From: Pectinophora gossypiella
Lineage: Eukaryota > Arthropoda > Insecta > Lepidoptera > Gelechiidae
NCBI RefSeq assembly: GCF_024362695.1
Contig: NC_065419.1
Span: forward strand, 12,462,678 to 12,526,677
DNA: 64,000 nucleotides
Reading direction: 5' to 3'
The notes beneath the pieces are model-generated. The model saw only the letters and a program-made list of their open reading frames with translations. It did no database searches and had not been told where the DNA came from. Positions 54,456-64,000 of the stretch are shown in pieces. A program made the position numbers and the translations under genes. Numbering within the stretch: the stretch's first letter is position 1; the number at the start of each line of letters is the position of its first letter.

Positions 54456-57400
54456 ATGTCAGCGTCCCCGATAGCAAGACAAGCGACGCACAGCCAGGCG
54501 ATCCCTTCGCGGAGGGTGCTCATCACAGACCCTTCGCAGATGCCCGATGTATACTCCAGCACACCTGGAGGCACAGTCTACTCCACTACCCCTGGAGGTA
54601 ACGTATTAAAACTATATTACATATTTATTCTATTTAAGAAAAAATATATATGAAACTACCTAAGTGCCTCAAGAAAATTTCTTTCTGAAACAAAATCGGG
54701 TTAAAGGATCATATTTTTACATATTTAAAATACCTCGCGATAAAAATGGTATAGCAACAGCACATGTTGTCAAGTATCAACAATGTTATCGTTTAGCTAC
54801 AGAGTATACATAGTTATCTATGTGTAGACGTGTTTATATTCATTCGCACATGCGCACTGAGTTGGAACGCGCACGTGTTCGCAATTCACAATTAGATGTT
54901 ATGTTATAACTTATAAAACTGGGAATATTGTGCGCAGTTATTAAATAACTGACATTCCTTATTATAGATTTGCTTAGGATGACATTCTGTACTTGGCCGG
55001 ACAAATGGGGAGTCTAAAGGTAAGAATGTACTAGGTGACAGCCCACAGCACTCCCCATTTGTCCGACCAAGTAGTAAAAGATAGCATTGAGAACATCCCA
55101 CCATTTCGTGAATCAAACTAGCTAGGTAGGTAGATATACCAACTTTGGTAGGTATAGAGGTAGGTACCAAGTGTTAATAGGCAAAATGTGCAAAGATTAA
55201 TAAAGTTAACAGATGGCCTAGTATCATATTATACCTACAAGTTCAGTTACCTCTAGTTGTTACTGGTTGTGAGTAGTTCCAATTAGCTTCAATCGCAAGG
55301 GTTCTATATATAGCGACCACAGCCGACGACCTCATTGGCGAAGTTATTTTACGGAAGAAGAATCCTTGAAATACTTGTAATCTTTTTCTACACAAATAGC
55401 TTTAAAACAGAGTATATATTGGTAAATAATAAACACTTGTTTTACAAACACACTTCAATGAAATAGCGACTCTACATACTAAAATGTAAATTCAGATCAA
55501 TTAGTCATTCAAATCACTTATTTTATTGTTGCATCTGTCTTCCTGTTTAATTTGAATACTACTCAAAGTTCAAGTTTTTAATGGTTGAATTAATTCAATT
55601 TATAAGTAATTACCGCACCCACACAGGTAAAAATAAATAAAATAGTTTTAGTAAGTACGCCGAAAGCTCAAAGCTCTCCGTGCCCGCGCTAAATGAAAAA
55701 TGTTTTGAAACTTTCGCACCCCGCTACATGGCAAAGGAATTCTTTCTTACATCCAACCTATTAATTATAAAAACAAAGAACAACTTTTTATCGCGTTATT
55801 ATGATGTGAAACCGCAATATTTTCCTACAAAAAACATTTTATCCTCTTTTCTTTTGACAATATCGGAGTAAACGTCCGAATGAATGATGTTTCGAATAAA
55901 ATTTTATGTTTATCGTTGTCGATTAGATTAGCATACGGCGAGAAGTCTCGATTTGGTCGCTTACGTTATCGTTGTTCGAGCAAACAGGGTTATGTAAGCC
56001 CACATGGCGATATTACCGGTGAATAGAGGTTAAATATTTACGTAGAGTCGAGGTAAAAACTCGCAATTTACACAAAAATAATGTTTATTGCATGATAGCT
56101 ACACGTGTATATACACTTCTCATCAAAAAAATCGAAACACCTTGCAAGTTTACGTTTTGTCAGGATTATCAGAAAAATGTGTACATTTAGGAATAAATGT
56201 TAAATGTCGTTTAATAGTGAGTAATATGAGCTTATCAAATCTTAATGTTAATGTTCTAAATTTAAATGAATTTTTCAAAGGTTTCGTATTTTGTTAAATG
56301 AGTCATTTTTATTCCGTATGGAATATAAAGGAAATGGATAAAACAACACACGTAAATGAAAAAAAAAGCTAAAAAACGTTTATTTAATAACTTGTATTCC
56401 CTCCCCGAGCTCTAATTACTGCTTCCATACGGTTCTTCATCGATCGGATGAGAGTCACGATCACATGCTGTGGTATATTGTCCCATTCCTCTTGGATTGC
56501 ATCTTGCAGCTGACTAAGTGTTTCTGGGGCACGATCTCTTGCTCGAATTCGTCTCTTTAATTCATCCCACAGATGTTCAATGGGATTCATGTCCGGGCTT
56601 CTTGCTGGCCATTCCATAATAGAGATATCGACTTCGTTAAGATAATCTCGTACGACGCCCGCGGTGTGAGCCCTAGCATTGTCGTGCATGAATATGAAGC
56701 CGTTGCCAATAAAATGTGCATAGGGCATCACATGAGGCTCGAGACACTCTTCGACGTACCGATGACAGTTTAGTGCAGGCAGACGTGGCCCAGACACGAA
56801 AGCAAGCTCTGTCTTACCGTCGGCGCTGATTCCTCCCCAAACCGTCCACGAACCGCCACCATAGCTGACCTTTTCTTCAATGCAGCATTGTGCATAGCGT
56901 TCTCCGTCTCTTCTGTAGACCTTGTTCCTTCCGTCGTTACCATACAGCATAATTTTACTCTCATCAGAAAAGAGAACTTTGCTCCACTGTAGGTATGACC
57001 AATTTAGGTGCTCACGTGCAAAGTTAAGGCGCGCTCTTCGATGGTCTGCAGTTAATTTCGACCCATTTGCTGGCTTATGCGGTACCAGTCCACGATCCTT
57101 CAACCTTCTTCTAATTGTAGAGTCACTTACAGCCACCCTTCGTACAACACGAAGCCGCTGCTGCAGTTGAAAAGCGTTAAGGCGTCGATTTCTTAAAGAA
57201 GTTGTTACAATAAATCGATCATCTCGCTCAGAAGTGACCCGATTCCTGCCAGATCCTGAACGGCGCGTGAACAAACCAGTCTCCCGATAACGTTTATAGA
57301 CTCTATGAACAGATGACAGGCTTAGATGCAGTCTTGCAGCCACAACACGCTGACTAAGGCCAGAATCCAGCAATGCCACAACTTGGGCGGCTTCTGTGGG

Positions 57401-59564
57401 CGAAGTATCCATACGTTTTAGAAAAAAAACCTTTTTTCAGACGTCCCAAAGTCACAGTATTGAAATAAAAAACAAAAAGTTTAAGGATAGGCGCCAATTT
57501 TTAGTTTTTAAACGCTAAATGTACTCCAACCCTAAACACACATTTGTCTCAAAACAGTGATTCATTTCGTTTATAAGATAAACAAATGAAATTCTAATTT
57601 TGAATTTAGAATTTTCGCTTATTACTGTAATGGCCAAACTGCCAGCTATACATTTATGTATTTTTTTTCATCGTATGAATTCTTTTTTGTGTTAAATTCG
57701 GACAGAAACAATGAAAACGGAAGTGTTTCGATTTTTTTGATGAGAAGTGTAGTTTATGCAGTATTGTTAGCTGTTACCTTGGCTTATTTAGTTAGGTATT
57801 TACACATCTAATGCTTATATTTAACCAACACATAATATAGTACGCACCTATTCAATCTCTATTCATTAATGGAATACGCCACACGGATAATACATTTATA
57901 TGTTAAGCTTATGATAACAAAGATCAATAAACCCATTACCTTTCACATTATTTTACAAATTGGATTATAATACTATAATGAATAATCAATTTAAATAAAA
58001 AACGGAAATAGTTCAAGAACCTAAAGGATTATTATGAGAGAAAATAAAACAACTGCGGCGATAATATCTTACAATATGGGTAGCTACCCATTTTTTAAAT
58101 AAGTCGTGCAGTTTTAAATAATATCACATTAGTCGTAATAAAATCTTTTTGTTTAAATAAAGTATTATTCCTAAACGTTTAAATTAAAATAGCTATTTTC
58201 ATAGCCTATTAAACAAAAAGAAAAAAAATATTAATTTTCTTTCTTGACGTCTGGCAGTTACAAACATTTTAAAAGCTTTATGACCAGCATTATTTGAGAT
58301 TAAATGGTTTTTAAAGCAATGCAAACTTTTTAGTGTCGTCGTTAGGCAAGAACTTGCCGAAAACTTTATTATTCTTCTAGAGGAAAAAGTAATTTTAATT
58401 AATCAGCAATGCCTGTTAATTTTTTTTATCTAATAAATTGAAGGAAGTAAGTAATAAAAGTAATTTTACTAACACGTGCCGTGCAAAAAAACATCACGTA
58501 GCGTAGGTACAACTGTGTTTAGCTTTTGGTGTGGGCGTCTGTAAATAAATAGATGGAATTTTATGGCACGTTCATAGAGTGTGAATATGTAAACAATGAT
58601 GCAGGCGACAGATAAAGCTACTTGGGGAGTTAGGTAATGTGTTTGCTATACCATGACCCATTACAATAGTACTGATGGTCAGAAAAACAGCTTTGTATTA
58701 AGTTTGTGAGTCGCGGTAGCGCAGTTGAAAGAACGCTTGACTCTCACTGGAAGGTCGCATATTCGAATCCAGCAAAGGACGCCAATGATTTTCGAAATTG
58801 TTTTCGAATTCACGTTTGGATCATAAAAGATTACGTGCTCAGCGGTGAAGGAAAATATCGTGAGGAAATTCACATTCCCGTGAAGTGCGTTTTGGCTTTT
58901 CGAAATGAATAATAAAAAAGCAAGTGGTTGCAGAAACTCCTTGCTCCGCTTCTTCTTTGCCGTGTTTATCAAAACTTACAAGTTTACACGTTCTCAAGCT
59001 ACAAGTTCGTGTAAATTACGTTTATCAAAAAAGTGCCTATAGGGATTATAAAATATACTTGTGAAATAAATATTGACATTTGTAACATGTACTTAATTTA
59101 CAAGTGTAGTTTTAATAAGCACATTCTTGTAATAATTACATTTTTTACAAGAAAAAATCTTATAATACAGGCCTTGTAAGTTTTGATAAACAGGGCACTG
59201 GTAGGATTATTTAATTTTAGAATAGACCCATAGAGAAAAATAATAGAATCTTGACTTTCAAGTGTTCTCATCTTAGTAAAAAAACAATTTAAAAAAAAAA
59301 TCAAATCTAAATTTTGTAAAAAGAACACCCCGACTAAAACCATTCTTTCCATCTATTCCAGGAACCAGAATAATCTACGAGAAATCCTTCATGATGTCTT
59401 TACGGCAGTCTCCGATCTCACAGACACCACCGAAATGTTCGCTACCGGCCGCTCTGCTAAAGAACCCAGGGTCGGTACCACACGCCACCACCCCTGTCAA
59501 GAACTCAAGGTCAAACTCCATCTCCTTCGACGAGAGCCAGGAGACCTTCAGTATGGATCTCTAA
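54456..59564 (+). CDS. Thor: eIF4E-binding protein (4E-BP, Thor), complete
   Basis: Two exons, 54456-54597 and 59362-59564, joined in phase 1 (GGAG|GTAACG to TTCCAG|GAACC), giving 114 aa (fly Thor 117). The protein binds the cap-binding factor eIF4E in the cytoplasm and blocks translation until TOR phosphorylates it. The N-end M-S-A-S-P-I-A-R-Q, then Y-S-S-T-P-G-G-T and Y-S-T-T-P-G-G-T, hold the conserved T-P phosphorylation sites (T37/T46 equivalents). The eIF4E-binding helix is I-I-Y-E-K-S-F-M-M at about 50-58, with Met where mammals have Leu, as in fly Thor. S-P-I-S-Q-T-P-P carries the next sites. The C-end F-S-M-D-L is the TOS motif that docks Raptor. The 4764-bp intron contains Tc1 copy 3 in the opposite orientation. 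Confidence 0.95.
54961..55095. repeat. Inverted pair of LINE J fragments forming a hairpin
   Basis: 54990-55013 and 55050-55073 pair with one mismatch (ACTTGGCCGGACAAATGGGG against its complement). Both arms are family J 3' UTR sequence in opposite orientation. Confidence 0.75.
56114..57749 (-). mobile_element. Tc1-like DNA transposon, copy 3 (1636 bp), in Thor intron
   Basis: Same length and inverted ends as copy 1, with TA duplication at 56112-56113 and 57750-57751. Inserted antisense to Thor. Its transposase and flanks are nearly identical to copy 1. Confidence 0.96.
56384..57412 (-). CDS. Tc1-family transposase, DD34E, copy 3
   Basis: 342 aa, uninterrupted. It differs from copy 1 only by P118S, C152S and P294R. 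D150, D244 and E279 and the two helix-turn-helix regions are intact. C152S lies two residues after the first catalytic Asp. It is probably transcribable only from its own promoter, because it opposes the host gene. Confidence 0.95.
   Translation of the reverse strand: MDTSPTEAAQVVALLDSGLSQRVVAARLHLSLSSVHRVYKRYRETGLFTRRSGSGRNRVTSERDDRFIVTTSLRNRRLNAFQLQQRLRVVRRVAVSDSTIRRRLKDRGLVPHKPANGSKLTADHRRARLNFAREHLNWSYLQWSKVLFSDESKIMLYGNDGRNKVYRRDGERYAQCCIEEKVSYGGGSWTVWGGISADGKTELAFVSGPRLPALNCHRYVEECLEPHVMPYAHFIGNGFIFMHDNARAHTAGVVRDYLNEVDISIMEWPARSPDMNPIEHLWDELKRRIRARDRAPETLSQLQDAIQEEWDNIPQHVIVTLIRSMKNRMEAVIRARGGNTSY
57752..58700. other. Thor intron, no identifiable feature
   Basis: AT-rich with no reading frame or known repeat. 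It could contain intronic regulatory DNA, but nothing is diagnostic. Confidence 0.3.
58705..58890 (+). mobile_element. SINE family D, 3'-truncated, in Thor intron
   Basis: Diverged tRNA head (GCGGTAGCGCAGTTGAAAGA, B-box-like ATATTCGAATCCAG) and body GTGAAGGAAAATATCGTGAG, ending at CACATTCCCG. Confidence 0.7.
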
Positions 59565-60994
59565 ATAGATGGAGCGTGTTGGTTAACTAGTGGGGTTAAA
59601 CCTTTTGAAGCAAGTTCCTATGTGGTGTAACCCTATTAATTGGGTTCTTTTGTCAGTTTTCATCAAGACAGGATTATCGTTACTCGCTCATCTGTCAATA
59701 ATTTTAAAAAAAGCTCGGTAAAATAATTTAAAACCCAGCCCAGTGATTAGTTATCAAAAGCTTGATACATACAGAACCGGGAAAGCGGGTTAAGCCGGCC
59801 GGGGCGCGGGATTTTGTTTGCGGTTCCAGCCGAACAAAACCTGGCCCGATTGTTCCGTTTCTCCGATTCCGTGTGGCAAAAAAGGTAAAAAATCCATATC
59901 ACTAGTTTTCCAAACAAAAATGCTTGCATCTACCTCTAGTTATTATTAACATAAATTGTAAGTAGGTTAAGCGTGACTGAACATTTGCGTTCGAAACGCA
60001 GTCCTTTGCTACACCGCAAAAAATAAATTAAAAAACAAAAAATATTATTAAAATAAAAAATAAAAAGCACAAAATATATAAATAATAAAAATATAATACG
60101 AAAATTCTTAATGGAATGGATGAGCAAGTGTGAAACCAAATAAAATAGGTGACGAGAAAAATGTTTAGCGTCCTCTCTAGGTCAAAATGGGAACTACTTA
60201 TAATTTAAATTTAGAAGATGTTTATGTGTCAATATTATCGTATTCCAAAGTGGTCTATACTTACTACAATTATTACTTAAGTAATCTAATTGCAATGACA
60301 AAAGCAATAAAATATATCACAAGACTGCTCAAATAAAAACTTCAACTTGTGTAATGTTATCAATTTTATTTGAGTAGTTAGTTCCGTTTTCGGCCCAAAG
60401 ATGGCGCGAATTTTTCATTGTCAAATTGTTGTTGTTATAAAAAAGTGGCAAAGGACATAATTGTAAATATTTTATTTTATCTGCCTATTATAATTGCGTT
60501 TGACGCACATTTGTTTAGGTGCTGAGTATTGCATTCGTATTTTTTAAATTCTTGACTTATGCAGTTACTATTAAATGCTAAAAAATATTCAAAATTTAAT
60601 TGCTATTTTTAAAATATTTGACATTATAAATGATCACATAATTAGGCATTTAGGAGTAAACTGATAGGCTGAATACTTGGAAATCATGTTGATATTAGGT
60701 TAAGTACAATTTTTAAAATGAATAGTTTATATCTAATCGAATTAATAATACTTACTTAAAACTATTTAAAAATATATTAAATTAACTTTTCGCAATGTTG
60801 ATAATTTGATATTAAGAGATCTTTCACTTTAAATCATACACACATAAAATCATCGTGAAAAATTCTTATCGAATCAGTTTTAGTATTATATTTTGCATGT
60901 GATTTTCAAGTATTTTGTTGTAGTCGACAAAAGCAAGTGCCATGAAAAGAAGTTAATTTTCAACAATAATTCTCTTCTCTGTGGCGGTTGCTGA

Positions 60995-61000
60995 AATAAA
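60995..61000 (+). terminator. Candidate Thor poly(A) signal
   Basis: AATAAA about 1.4 kb after the Thor stop, followed by a T/GT-rich stretch. Earlier AATAAA sequences (for example near 60022 and 60306) are alternatives. The region 59565-61740 has no other gene or clear repeat and is likely 3' UTR plus intergenic DNA. Confidence 0.35.
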
Positions 61001-61778
61001 GACTTTATGTAAGTAATCTCCCTTTTATTGTTGCTTGAGTCGAGATATTACACGTAGAATAAGAATAGGTATCTACTTATTGGTCACACAATGTTGAAAA
61101 TTGTATTAAGGTAGCCGTTACACAGTCAGTCAGATCACGATCTATGATGTTCTTTTGTATGGATTGGGAGGTCACTATTAGACTTTACCAAGCCTTTGAC
61201 CGGCGAAGTAGTTACTGCAATACAATATGCGGGTTATCACGAAATCAAAAAAGGCACATCAAAAAAAGTAAAGAATTTCAGCAATCCTGGTGACTGTATC
61301 ATTTATTATTAAGCCGTCGACTTACCTATTTTATTTTGATTTTAAAATCTCCGTAAGATCGGTAGCTACCTCACAATTTGATGGACAATGTGGATCATAC
61401 ATCAATCGTGAAAATTTTGTTTGCAATTTTGACTTACAGTGTAATGGCTACCTAACTTTTTTAGTAATATTAAATGAAATGTATGCAACGAAAAGTATTT
61501 TAAATATTTTTCTGAGTAATTGTAAAGTTCCAAAGCATTTATTAAATACAAAAGTACATGTTTGTTAGTAATTATAGTATATTCAAGACTCTCTAATGAA
61601 TATTGTTTGATATTTCTATAGAGGATGTTAGTGTGAGAGGAGTTAAGTGTTTATATTACAATTTTCTTCGACTGCCAATATGAAAAAATAAAGAAAATGT
61701 TAATTAAACATGTACCTATTTTACTTTATTTCACTTTTCTCTTTAGTAAACGTAGGGTAAGTATATACTTAGTAGGTA

Positions 61779-61917
61779 CGGTCACGAGCATTAAATGTAT
61801 ACACTTTGGTACCATGTCACATTAACTTTTTTGAAAAATTGAACTGTGAATCTCACTAAATATCAAATATGTTAGTGCGACAGAGTCCTAAAGTTAATGA
61901 CTGTAAGCTAATGACTG
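61779..61917 (+). mobile_element. MITE TA-target family (M6)
   Basis: CGGTCACGAGCATTAAATGT after TA, ending in TAATGACTG before TA. A short internal deletion near the right end. Confidence 0.75.
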
Positions 61918-62127
61918 TACTTACTGATATAGAAACTAAAAAAGGCTTAAAAAGGCTTGTATAAAGCTAAGGAATGGACTTATTATAGTCTGACACTATA
62001 AAGTTAATTTCAAGTTCAAACGTATACTTATTAACATTTTGAAACGTAAGTAAATTAATAAACTAAGTATATCTGTCAATCAATGAATCAATAACCTTTT
62101 TAAGGACAAAAGAAGCACAGGTAGTTT

Positions 62128-62518
62128 CCTAGGTCAAAGATAAATTATGATAAGTATTCTGATTAAGTTACTAAATAAAGCCAGCTGTAATGTACTTAGA
62201 CAAAAAGTTTGCTTTTTTTCTATTTAAGCAATGTATTTACGAATTTCAATTTTTTGAAATTTATAAATATCCCCTCCGGTTAATTGAGGGGAGGCCTGTG
62301 CCCAGCAGTTGGACGTAGGTATATAGCCTATAGGCTGTTTATGTATGTATGTATTTATGAATTTCAATAAAGAAAAATGTAATAATGAGTGCGACATTTT
62401 GTCACATTTTTCTATGACATCCCAGGTTGCTTTTTCATACAAATTCCATAGTAATTTCATGTTTTGTTTGACGTTCAGTAAAAAGTAACTGATTTGACTG
62501 GTTGGAAAGTACCCTATT
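62128..62518 (-). mobile_element. MITE family F, with SINE A 3' fragment inside
   Basis: GTAGTTTCCTAGGTCAAAGA at left, GTTGGAAAGTACCCTATTGG at right. At about 62270-62350 lies the SINE A 3' end (GGTTAATTGAGGGGAGGCCT) with its ATGT tail. The stretch 62520-63325 after it shows no gene. Confidence 0.65.
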
Positions 62519-63329
62519 GGCGCGTGGCTTTTTTTTTAAATAGCAATCTGCCAAGCAACTTTTGGGTGAAAGAACTTTCATTCATTTGTAGTCATTTCGC
62601 TTTTTGTAGTCGCACGATTTGCAAAGGTCAACGAACCTTGTAGTACTGAATAACTCGATTCATTTTAACCCCTAATCCCTTGTGTTACGACGCTATTGGG
62701 ATGGCGTTCAACCCTCACCCTCCCTTGACGGTATAATCTGTCTGGAACTAATCGTGTCTGGGGATTTATTAGAAAACACATTATAAGTGATCCCTTCATA
62801 CCTTACAAAGCTGTTAGCACACATTGCCGTTTAACTAAGGCAGAATTGGTATATTTTCCATATGCACCAAGTAATGGACGTTTATAACAGCTTATTTGAA
62901 GGTGGAACTAAAATCGTTTGTATTAGAGAATGAAGTTCGATATTTGATGTGCAGTTTGGTCGATAATAATGCGGTTAATATGCTTTTAATCAAAATCTTG
63001 TCGGTACAATTTTCCAGTTCACCAGATCGACGCTTGATTTGAGTTTAATCGACTAGATATTTATAATAACTATTGAGATAGGACTTGAATTAACCTTAAA
63101 ACGATCATTTCACGCACTTACGTCATAGTTTGCGCTTTATTTACGCCTAGATTTAGATAATAGTTACCTAGGTAAATAATCTATTTAGTATTTGATATTG
63201 TAACTTTCACTATTTGGTAATGATAATACTTAATCATTCTTTGCGAATAGTTTTGGATTGAGTTAATGGCAATAGGCTTGCCCCCTATTGGATTTTTCTT
63301 TTTTGAATGTGTTTTTTTTTGAGTTGATG

Positions 63330-63720
63330 GTAGGTCTGGCAGAGGAAGATCTAGAAGGACTTACATTGCCAAATTGGAGATGTCCTTAGAAAAGGTTTAG
63401 TACTTAGAGTTAGAAACAAGAGAAGTGTCTTAGGATCGAAGCAAACGGAATTCCATAGTCTCTGCTTACCCCGGTGGGAAATAGGCGTGAGTTTATGTAT
63501 GTGTGTTGAAGTGATTTATTGTAGATTTGCTGCAAATGGCATTAACTACTTGACCGGACAAATAAGGAGTGCTGAGGGCTCTCACCCGGTACAAAAAATT
63601 TAGATAAAAGGCCTGAGGGTACCCAGTTGGGCGCGAACCTCGGCTCAGGGCGTCGTCTGTGAGGGATAAGTATTTGAAAGAATTAATCGATCCTAAAGGG
63701 TCTACGAAGCTATGTCGTTT
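63330..63720 (-). mobile_element. Family E retroposon next to LINE J fragment (J8)
   Basis: 63330-63500 is family E in reverse (ATTCCATAGTCTCTGCTTAC, GTGGGAAATAGGCGTGAG). 63507-63702 is family J 3' UTR on the minus strand (TTGTAGATTTGCTGCAAATG). The rest to 64000 is T-rich with no coding signal. Confidence 0.7.
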
Positions 63721-64000
63721 CAGATTGGGGTGGTTTTGTTTTCGGCATCGTCTTCTCTTGAGTACCTTCCCCATTAACATAAGATTTGATTTTGATTGTT
63801 TTTTTTGGTTATATTTTTTTGATTTTTTTGTTGGTTTTTGATTTTTTTTCTGATTTCATAAGATTTGTGTCTGTAACCTGTTACGTGTGATTATTAAATA
63901 AATAAATAAATTAGACTTCATAACAAAAATGGCTGCAAGTTGTCTTCTGTTTTTTTTTTGTGTAGCTCTGGCCACCCAACCATAGAATAAAGAATAATAC

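Overview
This is a 64 kb AT-rich piece of an insect nuclear genome, almost certainly a moth or butterfly (Lepidoptera). Genes have short exons, GT-AG introns and long repeat-filled gaps. The proteins are animal ones (Ku80, a Golgi xylosyl-phosphate phosphatase, 4E-BP/Thor). About half of the window consists of tRNA-headed SINEs, truncated LINEs, MITEs and Tc1-type transposons of the kind found in Lepidoptera. I see no bacterial, viral or CRISPR content. The species cannot be told from the sequence alone.

Layout. 1-2.8 kb: a possible promoter region, then repeats. 2.86-8.47 kb: two plus-strand genes I do not recognise. Gene A is a five-exon model for 201 aa whose phases all agree. Gene B is a single ORF of 168 aa starting 192 bp after the gene A stop. 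8.78-11.44 kb, minus: the complete three-exon Ku80 (XRCC5-type) gene, tail-to-tail with gene B. 12.2-16.0 kb, plus: a complete seven-exon gene for a 2-phosphoxylose phosphatase-like histidine phosphatase (PXYLP1-like, 660 aa), head-to-head with Ku80. 16-54 kb: an accessory desert with no gene I can defend and dozens of nested mobile elements. 54.46-59.56 kb, plus: the two-exon Thor/4E-BP gene (114 aa) with a 4.8 kb intron. 59.6-64 kb: probable 3' UTR and more repeats.

Mobile elements. Three nearly identical Tc1-like transposons (1636, 1641 and 1636 bp, each with an intact DD34E transposase) lie in gene A intron 1, inside a MITE, and in the Thor intron. Other dated insertions, judged by target-site duplications, are: a 2158 bp foldback-type element whose inverted arms carry a 170 bp tandem repeat; an 805 bp inverted-repeat element inside a SINE; a hAT-like 634 bp element; a 5'-truncated LINE with RT coding; a solo-LTR-like insert inside another copy of that LINE; and many SINEs. 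Three SINE families with different tRNA heads share one central core of about 39 nt.

The genes do not form a pathway: Ku80 acts in DNA end joining, the PXYLP1-like enzyme in Golgi glycosaminoglycan assembly, and Thor in control of translation by TOR. The most useful new items are the uncharacterised A/B gene pair, the foldback element, the recently active Tc1 family and the shared SINE core.
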